Below are positions 27,323-36,698 of a stretch of DNA of 64,000 bases, piece by piece (the first letter of the stretch is position 1; each line of letters begins with the position of its first letter). The notes under the pieces are model-generated. The model saw only the letters and a program-made list of their open reading frames with translations, searched no databases and was not told where the DNA came from. Origin of the DNA: JALEFZ01 sp038527485 (GTDB lineage Bacteria > Bacteroidota > Bacteroidia > J057); NCBI GenBank assembly GCA_038527485.1, contig JBCBFT010000024.1:1-64000 (forward strand). The letters are read 5' to 3'. Position numbers and translations under genes: made by a program.

Positions 27323-27712
27323 ATGTTTCATTCCAACGCGATGCCTGGATCAGCTAGGCTCATAATCGTCCTGTGTCTTTGCCTAGGGTTGCTATCGAGT
27401 TGTACCTTTGACAAAGAAGAAGATTTACTCGTCGCACCAGTTACCTGCGATACGTCAAACGTTTCCTTCACAGCAGATGTTTTTCCTTTACTCAACTCCT
27501 ACGGCTGTGTAGGATGTCATCAAGGAATCAGTGCCAGCGCAGGTGTTCGGCTAGATTCGCATGAGGAGGTCGTAAAATGGCAGGTTCGTATGATCGGATC
27601 TATTGCACATGAGGCAGGCTTTTCCAGGATGCCCAAGGGAGGAGGAAAAATGAATGACTGCGAAATCGATCAAATTCGAGCCTGGATCAACTTAGGCTCC
27701 CCCGACAACTAA
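27323..27712 (+). CDS. Mono-haem c-type cytochrome-like lipoprotein
   Basis: The 129-residue protein has a lipoprotein signal with LLSSC as lipobox. One haem-binding motif CVGCH lies in LNSYGCVGCH, and the possible axial Met is in FSRMPKGGGKMNDCEI. The size and the VFPLLNSYGCVGCH start match the family of single-domain cytochromes c found next to Bacteroidota YceI/DUF5777 genes. It should sit in the periplasm attached to a membrane. It could carry electrons, but its partner oxidase or reductase is not in the window. Confidence 0.85.
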   Translation: MFHSNAMPGSARLIIVLCLCLGLLSSCTFDKEEDLLVAPVTCDTSNVSFTADVFPLLNSYGCVGCHQGISASAGVRLDSHEEVVKWQVRMIGSIAHEAGFSRMPKGGGKMNDCEIDQIRAWINLGSPDN

Positions 27713-27790
27713 GAAATAATAATCGTAAGTTCAACTATTGCCAGCCCTATACAACATCAATTTTAAGTAAACATTCCTAATCTATCAATT

Positions 27791-28333
27791 ATGAAATCCA
27801 TCGTATTTGCCCTACTCTTCCTCGGATTTTTTGGCAGTCTGTCTGCTCAGCGTATGATCTCCAAGACAGGCCATGTATGGTTTGTTTCTGAAACAGGATT
27901 GGAGACCATCGAGGCACACAACTATCAAGTAGGTACAGTCATGGACGCCTCCAACGGTAATCTTGCTTTCCAAGCTTTGATGAGAAGCTTTCAGTTCAAA
28001 AAAGCCTTGATGCAAGAGCACTTCAACGAAAAATATGTAGAGTCTGATAAATTCCCCAAAGCAACCTTCAAAGGACAGATCCAGGACTTCGCAGATCTTG
28101 ATCTCACCAAAGAAGGAACATACGATGTAGAAGTAGCAGGAGATCTTACGATTCACGGTGTCACGAAAGCTGTCAGCACACCTGGCAAGCTCTCTGTCAG
28201 TGGAGAAGGGGTTCAGGCTACAGCTAAGTTTACGATCGTACTGGAAGAGTACGAAGTAGATGTACCTGCGCTCTACCGTTCCAACATCGCAGAGAATATT
28301 GACATACAAGTCGATGTAACCTATACTAAGTAA
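27791..28333 (+). CDS. YceI family periplasmic protein
   Basis: The 180-residue protein has a signal peptide ending near LSAQ. The lipocalin-like YceI signature follows: GHVWFVSETGLETIEAHNYQ, then MQEHFNEKYVESDKFPKATF, then DLTIHGVTKAVSTPG. YceI proteins bind polyisoprenoid or lipid-like ligands and are induced by several stresses. It lies between the cytochrome lipoprotein and the DUF5777 barrel in one transcription direction, with short gaps (78 and 100 bases). Confidence 0.93.
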   Translation: MKSIVFALLFLGFFGSLSAQRMISKTGHVWFVSETGLETIEAHNYQVGTVMDASNGNLAFQALMRSFQFKKALMQEHFNEKYVESDKFPKATFKGQIQDFADLDLTKEGTYDVEVAGDLTIHGVTKAVSTPGKLSVSGEGVQATAKFTIVLEEYEVDVPALYRSNIAENIDIQVDVTYTK

Positions 28334-28433
28334 TACATTGTACAAATCCTTTGTCTGATCCCTCAGGCAAAGGACTTTGATAACTTTCCCTGTCTTCCCC
28401 ATCATGTTTCACCGTATTCAATCCATTACCTAC

Positions 28434-29354
28434 ATGAAATCCTATCTATTCTCCCTCTTACTACTCGTCGGCATGCAGGGAATATTTGCTCAGGATGATC
28501 TATTAGATCTCCTGGATGCAGAAGAGGAGCCCCGCACAGATTATACCATTGCCACCTTCAAAACTGTTAGAATCATCAATGGACACTCCATCGAAATGCC
28601 AGCTCCAGGGGTGATGCAGATGATTATTTCTCACCGTTTTGGTCGACTGAATGGCGGCCTGTATGAACTCTACGGGCTCGATCAGGCAAATATCCGTATC
28701 GGCCTCGAGCAAGGAATCACGCCTTGGCTGACGATCGGCGCAGGACGAAGCAATATCAAAAAGACCTATGATGGCTTTGTCAAATGGAAACTACTTCGCC
28801 AGAGCACAGGCGCACGCAAAATGCCCATCACGCTGGCTGGCCAAAGCACCGCAGCAGTCAATACACTCCGCACGGCTTCGCTCGGGCTGACAATTCCTGA
28901 GGAAAACTTCAAAAGAGCCTATCGTTATTCCTATGTACACCAGCTCTTGATCGCACGTAAGTTCTCCGAGCGCTTGTCCGTCCAAATCATGCCGACCGTC
29001 GTACATCGCAACTTGGTCCCCACCGCTGCTGAATCCAACGTGGTGTTGGCAGGAGGAATTGGGGGACGAATCAAACTTACACGTAGCCTAACCCTCAATG
29101 CAGAATATTACTATGTGCTTCCCGATCAACTGAGTGACGAGTTCCGTAACTACCTAGGGGTAGGCATCGACATAGAAACAGGAGGGCACGTATTCCAGCT
29201 GGTATTCAGCAATACCCGCTCGATGACAGACAACCTGTTCTTGACAGAGACAGACGGCGATTGGCTAGCGGGAGATATCCACTTTGGCTTTAATGTCATG
29301 CGCGTATTCACCACCGCAAACAAGTGGACACAGAAGTATCAAGGAAAATTCTAG
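28434..29354 (+). CDS. DUF5777 family outer-membrane beta-barrel protein
   Basis: The start at MKSYLFSLLLLVGMQGIFAQ gives a clean signal peptide; an open frame extends 19 codons upstream. The 306-residue protein has the DUF5777 pattern: ISHRFGRLNGGLYELYGLDQ with ANIRIGLEQG, LLIARKFSERLSVQIMPTVV, NAEYYYVLPD and GVGIDIETGGHVFQLVFSN, ending DIHFGFNVMRVF. These are barrel strands. Its pairing with YceI and a cytochrome c lipoprotein recurs in Bacteroidota, but the transported substrate is unknown. Confidence 0.9.
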   Translation: MKSYLFSLLLLVGMQGIFAQDDLLDLLDAEEEPRTDYTIATFKTVRIINGHSIEMPAPGVMQMIISHRFGRLNGGLYELYGLDQANIRIGLEQGITPWLTIGAGRSNIKKTYDGFVKWKLLRQSTGARKMPITLAGQSTAAVNTLRTASLGLTIPEENFKRAYRYSYVHQLLIARKFSERLSVQIMPTVVHRNLVPTAAESNVVLAGGIGGRIKLTRSLTLNAEYYYVLPDQLSDEFRNYLGVGIDIETGGHVFQLVFSNTRSMTDNLFLTETDGDWLAGDIHFGFNVMRVFTTANKWTQKYQGKF

Positions 29355-29357
29355 TAG

Positions 29358-29377
29358 AGACGCCATTCATGGCGTCT
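29358..29377. repeat. Short palindromic element
   Basis: AGACGCC, loop ATTCAT, GGCGTCT is a perfect stem, three bases after the DUF5777 stop. The sequence resembles the short interspersed GAGACGCC-type palindromes seen in Bacteroidota and Cyanobacteria. Another GACG/CGTC-containing hairpin follows at 29391. Confidence 0.6.
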
Positions 29378-29390
29378 ATATACCCATATG

Positions 29391-29440
29391 CCTAGCAGCG
29401 ACGCTATAAATAGACGTCTCTGCTAGGCTCTATTTTTTAT
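29391..29440 (+). terminator. Intrinsic terminator after the DUF5777 gene
   Basis: CCTAGCAGCGACG (29391-29403) pairs with CGTCTCTGCTAGG (29415-29427) with one mismatch. It is followed by CTCTATTTTTTATT. It closes the OB-fold/cytochrome/YceI/DUF5777 unit. Confidence 0.85.
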
Positions 29441-29487
29441 TGTGATGAAAAATGAAAATTGACGCTGTTCTCTGATCAGGTTTCTGC

Positions 29488-29495
29488 TAACTTTG
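29488..29495 (+). promoter_or_regulatory. TAnnTTTG-type promoter element ahead of gltX
   Basis: TAACTTTG matches the Bacteroidota -7 consensus TAnnTTTG and lies 67 bases before the gltX ATG. A TTG at 29459-29461 is 26 bases upstream, a little too far for an ideal -33 element. Confidence 0.45.
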
Positions 29496-29562
29496 CGCCA
29501 AAGAATTAGTTATACAAAAACTATCAGCATCGTCAGCTGAACCCTGAAAGTTTATCCTGCAT

Positions 29563-31095
29563 ATGAGTGATCAAGTAGTCGTGCGATTTGCGCCCAGTCC
29601 TACAGGACCTTTGCACATCGGGGGGGTACGTACCGCCCTGTACAATTACCTTTTTGCCAAGAAACACAATGGCCGCTTCATCCTACGCATCGAAGACACA
29701 GACAGAACGCGTTATGTCCCAGGTGCGGAGACCTATATCAATGAAGCACTGGCTTGGTTAGGCATTACCTTCACCGAAGGGGTACAAGAAGGGGGCGATT
29801 ACGGTCCTTACAGGCAAAGTCTCCGCAAAGAACAAGGGCTTTATCAAAAATTTGCCGACCAATTGATTGCTGATGGGCATGCTTACTATGCCTTTGATAC
29901 GCCCGAGGACCTTGACGCGATGCGTGAGCGACTCAAAGAAGCAGGTTCACAGGTACAGCAGTACAACTACATCACACGCAATACGATGACCAATAGCTTG
30001 ACCCTATCTGAAGAGGAGGTACAAGCAAGACTAGCAAGAGGGGATAAATACGTCATTCGATTCAAGATGCCGCGCAAAGAGGAGATTCGCTTCCACGACA
30101 TCGTGAGAGATTGGGTGGTTTTCCATTCCTCTCAATTGGATGATAAGATTCTACTCAAGAGCGACGGGATGCCCACCTACCACTTGGCTGTGATTGTGGA
30201 TGATTACCATATGGGCATCACGCATATCATTCGTGGAGAAGAGTGGCTTTCTTCTACTCCCCTTCACGTGATGCTGTATCGTGCTTTGGGCTGGGAGGCG
30301 GCCATTCCCAAGTTTATCCACCTACCCCTTATCATGAATCCCAACGGAAAGGGTAAGATGTCCAAACGTCAGGGCGATAAGCTCGGATTTTCTGTTTTCC
30401 CTACCCAGTGGACTTCAGAAGACGGCAGTGTCTCTACAGGATATAGAGAGGATGGCTATCTACCTGATGCACTCATGAACTTCCTTTCGCTGCTGGGCTG
30501 GTCTCCTGGCAATGATGAAGAGGTCATGAATGAGGATCGATTGATAGAGTTATTCTCCCTAGAGCGTATCGGCAACTCTGCTACCAACTTTGATTTGGAT
30601 AAATTAAAGTGGTTCAACCAAACCTACATCCGCCAGTATCAACCTGAGGATCTACTTTCACTGGTTCAACCCATTGCAGCAAAGCATGGTTATGATGTTC
30701 CTTCAGATGCATATCTAGCCAAGGTGATTGAACTCATGCAAGAGCGCGTCACGGTCATCCAAGATTTTGTGGAGATGGCCCCCTATTTTTTCGTGACACC
30801 TACCAGCTACGATGCCAAAATGAGCAAAAAACGCTGGAAACCTGATACAGGAGAGATTGTCATTAGTTTAAAAAATAAATTTGAGGCCCTTACGTCTTGG
30901 AATACAGAGTCCATCAAATCCATTTTCGATGCATACCTGGAAGAAAGAGAACTAGGCACAGGCAAAGTCCTCGCTCCTCTGAGACTAGCGCTTACAGGCG
31001 TAGCAGGGGGTCCTGGGGTTTTTGATATTGCGGCCTTGATTGGCAAAGAAGAAACCCTCAAGCGAATGCAATCAGCAGTAGACACACTGGGATAA
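29563..31095 (+). CDS. gltX: Glutamyl-tRNA synthetase
   Basis: The 510-residue class I aminoacyl-tRNA synthetase attaches glutamate to tRNA-Glu (and possibly tRNA-Gln). It has the HIGH-type motif as PTGPLHIGGVRTALYNYLFA, the RIEDTDR binding motif, the GDKL-preceding KMSKRQG motif (about residues 267-273) and the Glu-specific HIIRGEEWLSSTPLH. The helical anticodon-binding end is present, and the length matches Bacteroidota GltX. It stands alone with its own promoter. Confidence 0.97.
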   Translation: MSDQVVVRFAPSPTGPLHIGGVRTALYNYLFAKKHNGRFILRIEDTDRTRYVPGAETYINEALAWLGITFTEGVQEGGDYGPYRQSLRKEQGLYQKFADQLIADGHAYYAFDTPEDLDAMRERLKEAGSQVQQYNYITRNTMTNSLTLSEEEVQARLARGDKYVIRFKMPRKEEIRFHDIVRDWVVFHSSQLDDKILLKSDGMPTYHLAVIVDDYHMGITHIIRGEEWLSSTPLHVMLYRALGWEAAIPKFIHLPLIMNPNGKGKMSKRQGDKLGFSVFPTQWTSEDGSVSTGYREDGYLPDALMNFLSLLGWSPGNDEEVMNEDRLIELFSLERIGNSATNFDLDKLKWFNQTYIRQYQPEDLLSLVQPIAAKHGYDVPSDAYLAKVIELMQERVTVIQDFVEMAPYFFVTPTSYDAKMSKKRWKPDTGEIVISLKNKFEALTSWNTESIKSIFDAYLEERELGTGKVLAPLRLALTGVAGGPGVFDIAALIGKEETLKRMQSAVDTLG

Positions 31096-31400
31096 ATAGA
31101 AAGATAGGAGAGAAATGTACAGATATTGGTTTTCTCATCTAAAACTTCTTTCATATTTATCGATGGATTCGTAATTTCCAGCTTCGTGGTTAGCGGCAGG
31201 TCTTTATCTTTACATCAAATGTCACGTGATTTGCAATAAAATCATGTTTGATAGAAAAATGTAAGGTTTTTGAGGCAAACAGTTCACCCGAATTGTGCGT
31301 AATATGATTAGGTCAATTGCGCCTGAGAATGAGGAAAGGATGTGAGGAGAATTGTTATGGGCAACTGGGCCCTCGTTTATAAGTAAAAAATACATAGACC
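31096..31400. other. Intergenic region, nothing recognised
   Basis: The spacer separates gltX from the membrane coiled-coil gene. It is AT-rich and should hold the gltX terminator and the next promoter. I find no strong hairpin. A small minus-strand frame at 31222-31428 has no support. Confidence 0.4.
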
Positions 31401-32327
31401 TTGGCAAAGTCAAAAAAAGGTTCGGCACGCATACAGAAATTCATTAATTACACCAAAGAAGCATTTTTTTGGCCCGTACACTTGACCATCATGGCGTCAA
31501 TTACAGGTCTGGCTGCGATTGGTGTTTCATTTGCAGATTTTATTGGGAATGCGATTGGAATGGGAGAATCAGGTTTGCTCATTGCTTCAATCCTGCTCAT
31601 TGCAGGAGGTGCAGAGTTGATTACACTTAGTACCATTAGCCGCAATCCTCGATTTATTCGTGCCATCAATGCGAAGTATCAAAAAGATATTGATGCCTTC
31701 CAGAAGACCAAAACGCTGGTCGACTACTACAATGAATTGACCCTAGAATCACAGCAGCGTTTTGACAAGCTCCGCAAGCGCATCAAAGATGTGCGAGAGG
31801 GCTTTAAAAAGCTGAATACCGCTGTGCCTTCATTGGTCAACAGCTTTCTGAACAAGCTCAATGCCATCGAATTATCCTATGCGCGTTTGTTGTACTTCAA
31901 GGATAAATTTCCCGAACTGACAAACGAAACGGTCATCCAGCGTACGGTGCAAGAAATTGATCGACTTAACCAGGAGCTCAAAAATGCTTCTAGCCGCTTG
32001 CGCAAAGTCAAAGAAAAGCGCTTGAAGCTGTTGGAGATGCGTATGGACAATTATCACAAGGTCCGAGAGAATCGTGAGGTCATCGAAGAACAGTTACAGA
32101 CGATTGAAGAAATGGTCGAATACATCAAAGACCAGCCGATGACACTCCAGAATACAGAACGAGAGGATATCATGATTGAAAATCTCCTCTTTGAGACGGA
32201 GCAAACACAGCAGACGATGGAGGAAATCGAGTACTTGATGCGTTCTGAGTTTTATCCTGGAATGGGGGATGATTTAGAGGGTGAAGGCTTTGATGATTTT
32301 GATCCTAATCTTTCGACCAAAGAATAA
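31401..32327 (+). CDS. Membrane protein with long coiled-coil domain, function unknown
   Basis: This 308-residue protein starts at a TTG codon (MAKSKKGSARIQKFINYTKE); the first ATG in frame would remove the first membrane helix, so TTG is preferred. Two hydrophobic helices (about residues 23-40 and 52-70) precede a long helical, charged region (95-285) with heptad-like Leu/Ile spacing, interrupted near 235 (KDQPMTLQNT). The acidic C-terminus is DDLEGEGFDDFDPN. I recognise no family. Such a topology suits a scaffold or membrane-tethered structural protein. Confidence 0.75.
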   Translation: MAKSKKGSARIQKFINYTKEAFFWPVHLTIMASITGLAAIGVSFADFIGNAIGMGESGLLIASILLIAGGAELITLSTISRNPRFIRAINAKYQKDIDAFQKTKTLVDYYNELTLESQQRFDKLRKRIKDVREGFKKLNTAVPSLVNSFLNKLNAIELSYARLLYFKDKFPELTNETVIQRTVQEIDRLNQELKNASSRLRKVKEKRLKLLEMRMDNYHKVRENREVIEEQLQTIEEMVEYIKDQPMTLQNTEREDIMIENLLFETEQTQQTMEEIEYLMRSEFYPGMGDDLEGEGFDDFDPNLSTKE

Positions 32328-32383
32328 GGTGAAAGCAAAAAAAGTGAGCATAGGCTATCTATATTACCTCACTGAATAAATAA

Positions 32384-32417
32384 GTTGGAAGGTGTCTCGT
32401 ACACTTTCCAACTTTTT
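32384..32417 (+). terminator. Intrinsic terminator of the membrane coiled-coil gene
   Basis: GTTGGAAGGTGT (32384-32395) and ACACTTTCCAAC (32401-32412) form a 12-pair stem with one wobble and a CTCGT loop. TTTTTG follows directly. Confidence 0.88.
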
Positions 32418-32470
32418 GTATATATGTCAGGAGGCATAAACCGTTAGTTATATATTACAAATACACTCTA

Positions 32471-33262
32471 ATGTACCAAACACTCCAAATAACTCGACAG
32501 GAACCTACTCTGATTATCACTCTGAACCGTCCCAATGTCCTGAATGCACTCAAGCGCGAACTTCTCGAAGAGCTATATGATGCTGTCCAGAAGATGAATG
32601 CAGATGATGCCATCAAAGGTGCAATCATTACAGGTGCTGGGGACAAAGCGTTTGCAGCAGGTGCAGATATATCTGAGTTTACAGGGCTAGATGAGTCTTC
32701 CGCTATTGCGTTTAGCCAATATGGGCAAAAAGTATTTTTTGCAATTGAAAACTGCCACAAGCCCATCATCGCAGCAATCAATGGCTACACCTTAGGTGGG
32801 GGATGTGAACTCGCCATGGCATGTCACATTCGCATCGCTTCCGAAAACGCGCGCTTTGGTCAGCCTGAAGTAAAGCTAGGCCTGATCGCAGGCTACGGTG
32901 GGACACAGCGGCTAGCACAACTGATCGGACGTGGCAAAGCCACCGAGCTCTTGATCACAGGTGACATGATCACAGCCGAAGAGGCCTACCGTTTAGGCTT
33001 AGTCAACTACGTAACAACGCGTGGCGAACTGCTGGAAAAAGCCCTAGCTATTCTCACAAAGGCATACAAACAGTCGCCCCTAGCCATTCGTCACACCCTC
33101 AATGCCATCAATGCTGGCTATAATAGCCGCAACGGATACGAAGACTGCAATGGCTACGAGATTGAAGCCCAGAACTTTGCCAAAGCTTTGAATTCTGAGG
33201 ATGGCCGAGAAGGGACACAAGCATTCCTCGAAAAGCGAGATCCTGCCTTCAAAGGTAAGTAA
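32471..33262 (+). CDS. Enoyl-CoA hydratase/isomerase family protein
   Basis: The 263-residue crotonase-fold enzyme has the oxyanion-hole and catalytic motifs: FAAGADISEF, GGGCELAMAC with the first catalytic Glu, and PEVKLGLIAGYGGTQRL with the second. Both Glu are present, so it should hydrate trans-2-enoyl-CoA, as in fatty-acid beta-oxidation. No other beta-oxidation gene is adjacent. Cytoplasmic. Confidence 0.94.
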   Translation: MYQTLQITRQEPTLIITLNRPNVLNALKRELLEELYDAVQKMNADDAIKGAIITGAGDKAFAAGADISEFTGLDESSAIAFSQYGQKVFFAIENCHKPIIAAINGYTLGGGCELAMACHIRIASENARFGQPEVKLGLIAGYGGTQRLAQLIGRGKATELLITGDMITAEEAYRLGLVNYVTTRGELLEKALAILTKAYKQSPLAIRHTLNAINAGYNSRNGYEDCNGYEIEAQNFAKALNSEDGREGTQAFLEKRDPAFKGK

Positions 33263-33483
33263 AACAAATAGATGTAACCATCTTCCCCCTTTCCTCCTGC
33301 ATTCCTTCAAATAGGAACTCAGGAGGATTTTTTCTACCGCTTATTTGCTAAGAAGGAAATGATAGGATCATATGGTCCACCGTCCTATATATCCATAAAT
33401 TTATTTTCTTTCATCTCATCCTGAACATCAGTATATTGAGTGCGTATTGATAAAGTAATACTTGAAGCTAACTGTTTCTCTCT

Positions 33484-34722
33484 TTGATTATGAAACCCCA
33501 TATCCTACTCACTTATAGCTGTTTGATCCTGGGACTGAGTCTATGGAGCTGCAACAATGGTTCTGGAGGAATACAAGGTCCCGCTCTGCTCGTTTCGTGG
33601 CAAGGCAACCAATTTGGCTACATCAATGAGGAAGGGGAAACGGTCGTACCTCCACAGTTTGCCTATGCGATGCCCTTTGCAGAGGGCTATGGAGCTATCA
33701 ATATCGGAGGAGATGGAAGCAGAGGTTATATGCCAGAAGGAGGCAAGTGGGGATTTGTGAATCAAGACGGAAGGATCAAAATCAATCCCAAATACTTCTC
33801 TCCTGTACTTTCAGGCGCTCCTTTCAACCTGAGAGAGTTGGGGGATGTCAGCCACGAGGGATATATTTTCTCCGAAGGTCTCGCAGCCGTAAAAGACATT
33901 ACCAAATACTGGAAGTACATCAATATACGGGACTCCGTGGTCATCGACGGGAGTAAACTCCGCATCCTTTCTGCGAGGTGCTTCCACGACGGCATCGCCA
34001 ATGTCCTGATTGACAACAGTCCTACGGGAGAAGATCTTTGGGCATATATAGATAAGAAAGGAAATATCGTCATTCCTCCCAGCTTTAAGTTTCCCGCAGA
34101 ATTTGAGGATGGACTAGCCTTTGTGGTGGATGCGAGAAATCGTAGAAAGGTGATAGATAGACAAGGAAATGAATTGTACAAACAATATATCTTCGTCACA
34201 CCCTTTCACAATGGATATGCAGCGGTACGTCCTTACTGGCGAGGCCAGAAGAAGATAGATGATCTGACCAAGCGTCGTGTGGTCTTGATCGACAGGGACG
34301 GAGCCTTTCATACACCTCCTGACTTTGACTGGATCGGACGATTCGGAGAAGGGATGGCGCCCGCCCTGGTGGGTAGCAAATTGGCACACCCGATTATCTA
34401 TCCTCAATTATTGACCTCTACGGAAGAGACAGGAGGTAAATGGGGCTTCATTGATTACAAAGGCGAGTTTAAAATCAACCCTACGTATCAAGAAGCCAAG
34501 GGCTTCATCAATGGATTCGCCCCCGTCAAACGGGGAGGACTATGGGGATACCTTCGCCCTGACAGGTCCATGATTAGTGGCTTCGAGTTCAGGTGGGCAG
34601 GATTCTTCGAAAACGGGCTCGCACCTGTTCGTTTGGGTCCCATCCACAATGATTATGATGGTCTCTATGCCTACATCAATACCAGCGGAGAGATCATCTG
34701 GATCGAAAGAGGACGGGGATAA
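33484..34722 (+). CDS. WG-repeat lipoprotein
   Basis: The 412-residue protein has a lipoprotein signal (LGLSLWSC lipobox) and then WG repeats throughout: FGYINEEGETVVPPQFAYA, KWGFVNQDGRIKINPKY, WAYIDKKGNIVIPPSF, KWGFIDYKGEFKINPTYQEA and LWGYLRPDRS. Each unit of about 40-60 residues gives a beta-propeller- or beta-roll-like module thought to bind other proteins. It should face the periplasm or surface. The function is unknown. Confidence 0.92.
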   Translation: MIMKPHILLTYSCLILGLSLWSCNNGSGGIQGPALLVSWQGNQFGYINEEGETVVPPQFAYAMPFAEGYGAINIGGDGSRGYMPEGGKWGFVNQDGRIKINPKYFSPVLSGAPFNLRELGDVSHEGYIFSEGLAAVKDITKYWKYINIRDSVVIDGSKLRILSARCFHDGIANVLIDNSPTGEDLWAYIDKKGNIVIPPSFKFPAEFEDGLAFVVDARNRRKVIDRQGNELYKQYIFVTPFHNGYAAVRPYWRGQKKIDDLTKRRVVLIDRDGAFHTPPDFDWIGRFGEGMAPALVGSKLAHPIIYPQLLTSTEETGGKWGFIDYKGEFKINPTYQEAKGFINGFAPVKRGGLWGYLRPDRSMISGFEFRWAGFFENGLAPVRLGPIHNDYDGLYAYINTSGEIIWIERGRG

Positions 34723-34908
34723 GGTAATTCTAGAGAACGTAATATAAAACTTGCCTCCCTCAGTTTGAAACTGAAGCTAAATACATACTCCAGACACAAT
34801 CTCGAGGGGACAGTGTTCCACGTTTTTATGTGTGCATCCAATGCATGGAGCCATGTCTGTCATCCACCTACTTGAACCAAATATTTGAAACATGCGCACA
34901 GAGGATCA

Positions 34909-36168
34909 TCAGCGTGCCACACGAATCTTCTCTATCTGAGTTCTTCCATCCACATTCACCAAGCGTACCATGTAGATACCGTCAGACAATTTAGCTGTCG
35001 AAATGGCTTGCTTGCGCGTATTGAGCGCATGCTCTTGAACCAGCCTCCCCGTCAAATCCCTTAACTCGACACGCCATCCGTTGAGGGTGCCATCTACGGA
35101 GACAAATAGCTGATCCTTAGCAGGGTTAGGATAGACAGTAATAGGCAAAGTCTCCACACCCTGTATGGAAGTAGCGGTACCGATTGCCTGCTGAACGGTC
35201 AGGGTATCATTCTCATTAAAGACGTCAAAACTCAACGCGTCAAACCATACTTTCACCTCATAGACCCTATTTTCTGTGGGTACCCATGGACTATTGTGGA
35301 TGAAATTTACCGTGTCATTGGGAGGAAGTACAAACAGACGATCCAGGACATATTGGGGGGAATCTACACCATCGATGCTGTAAGAGAGTGTCAAAATGGA
35401 TGAATCGATTCTAATCGTATCGAGGCCACGATTGATGATAGAGCCTGAAATCGCGATGACTTCATTGATATTGGAGCGAATTTCATCTATGGAGAATACA
35501 GCAAAATCACTTGAATTTACTTGAGCCAAGCGGATGTCATCCAATGCCAAGACAAACTTATCTTGAGAAATATGGCGAAAGGCAAGGTAAACCGATTGCC
35601 CAGCGTATGCATCTAAAGAGATAGAGGTGTAATCCAGCTCCGAGCCTTCTGCAGAGTCAGCATAAATGATCGTGCCATTGTTCAGAAAATCGTCCACTGT
35701 GTTACCAGAGGTGGTCAGCCACACTTCGTAGCTCTCAGGGAAAAATTCGTCTTGTGAGTACGCATACCATGAAAGGCAGGTACGCACAGGGAGGTTTTGA
35801 ATAAGAGGCGTAATCAGCCAATCGTTGGAAGCAACCGTATCATTGTCGTACCACGAAGGAGAGGCAAGTACGGTATTATTTCCGACAGGATCTTTGAAAT
35901 CGGGTACGAGTTGCCATCCTGGTTCAGGCGTAAGCAAGCTTACTTCGAATCGCGGGCTTTGCTCATCAAGGTCCAATGCTAGCCAACCTGTAGGAAGCGT
36001 CGTATCTGAAAATGATTCTTCAAAGACGGTTATACCTCCACATGGAAATTGGCGCAGCGCCATATGGGCATCTTGAGGGGCAGGAAAGCCTGACCGACTC
36101 CAAACTTGGGCTTGTAACTGCCCAAAAAAACTGACACCTAGGGAAAGAAGGAAGAATATTCTGATCAT
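34909..36168 (-). CDS. T9SS-secreted protein with choice-of-anchor J domain
   Basis: The start at MIRIFFLLSLGVSFFGQLQA gives a signal peptide; the open frame runs 30 codons further. The 419-residue protein has a jelly-roll 'choice-of-anchor J' domain (about 40-215: FEESFSDTTLPTGWLALDLD, DWLITPLIQNL, YLAFRHIS, ALDDIRL), then a CARDB-like beta domain. The C-terminal type A sorting domain reads VYPNPAKDQLFVSVDG, LRDLTGRLV and SDGIYMVRLVN. It should cross the outer membrane by the type IX system and attach to or leave the surface. Confidence 0.93.
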   Translation of the reverse strand: MIRIFFLLSLGVSFFGQLQAQVWSRSGFPAPQDAHMALRQFPCGGITVFEESFSDTTLPTGWLALDLDEQSPRFEVSLLTPEPGWQLVPDFKDPVGNNTVLASPSWYDNDTVASNDWLITPLIQNLPVRTCLSWYAYSQDEFFPESYEVWLTTSGNTVDDFLNNGTIIYADSAEGSELDYTSISLDAYAGQSVYLAFRHISQDKFVLALDDIRLAQVNSSDFAVFSIDEIRSNINEVIAISGSIINRGLDTIRIDSSILTLSYSIDGVDSPQYVLDRLFVLPPNDTVNFIHNSPWVPTENRVYEVKVWFDALSFDVFNENDTLTVQQAIGTATSIQGVETLPITVYPNPAKDQLFVSVDGTLNGWRVELRDLTGRLVQEHALNTRKQAISTAKLSDGIYMVRLVNVDGRTQIEKIRVAR

Positions 36169-36253
36169 TTCAAGTATTGTTCTGCTTGCAAAGACGAAGA
36201 AACTGCCCTTGAGGGTTGCCTTCGTGACAAACGATGGGCAAATAAACAAAAAA

Positions 36254-36280
36254 CTCAAATCACCCTTAGGGCAATTTGAG
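36254..36280 (-). terminator. Intrinsic terminator of rpmB
   Basis: On the minus strand CTCAAATTGCCC, loop, GGGTGATTTGAG forms a stem with two weak pairs. GTTTTTTGTTTATT follows. It sits 27 bases after the rpmB stop and before the T9SS cargo gene. Confidence 0.85.
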
Positions 36281-36306
36281 TCCTAAACAAAACGTGCAGA
36301 CAAGAA

Positions 36307-36543
36307 TTATACTTTCTTACCTTCTGCACGCATATCTTTCACCACAGCTGTAATGCCACGCTTGTTGATGGTACGTAGCGCAGACGTAGATACTTTCAAA
36401 GTGATCCAACGGTCTTCCTCAGGAAGATAGAAACGCTTTTTCTGCAGGTTTGGATAAAACTTACGCTTAGTTTTATTATTCGCCTTTGATACGTTGTTTC
36501 CAACAGCTGTGCGCTTTCCAGTTACGTCGCAAACTCGTGCCAT
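36307..36543 (-). CDS. rpmB: 50S ribosomal protein L28
   Basis: The 78-residue protein starts MARVCDVTGKRTAVGNNVSK and continues ANNKTKRKFYPNLQKKRFYL, a complete L28 with the usual basic composition. The C-terminal SALRTINKRGITAVVKDMRA completes the family match. It is part of the large ribosomal subunit. Bacteroidota usually place rpmG (L33) nearby; it does not follow here. Confidence 0.98.
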   Translation of the reverse strand: MARVCDVTGKRTAVGNNVSKANNKTKRKFYPNLQKKRFYLPEEDRWITLKVSTSALRTINKRGITAVVKDMRAEGKKV

Positions 36544-36698
36544 GATATATGTCTTTTACTAGTAGATTCTTTTTTGGAAGGGCAAATATCTACTTTTATC
36601 TGGTTTTTTTCAATAAATGACAGAAAAATATTTTTCAACAGGGAAGAAAAAGCTTATCCGTCAGTCTTCTAACCTTATTATTCGGAAATGTTCATCCC

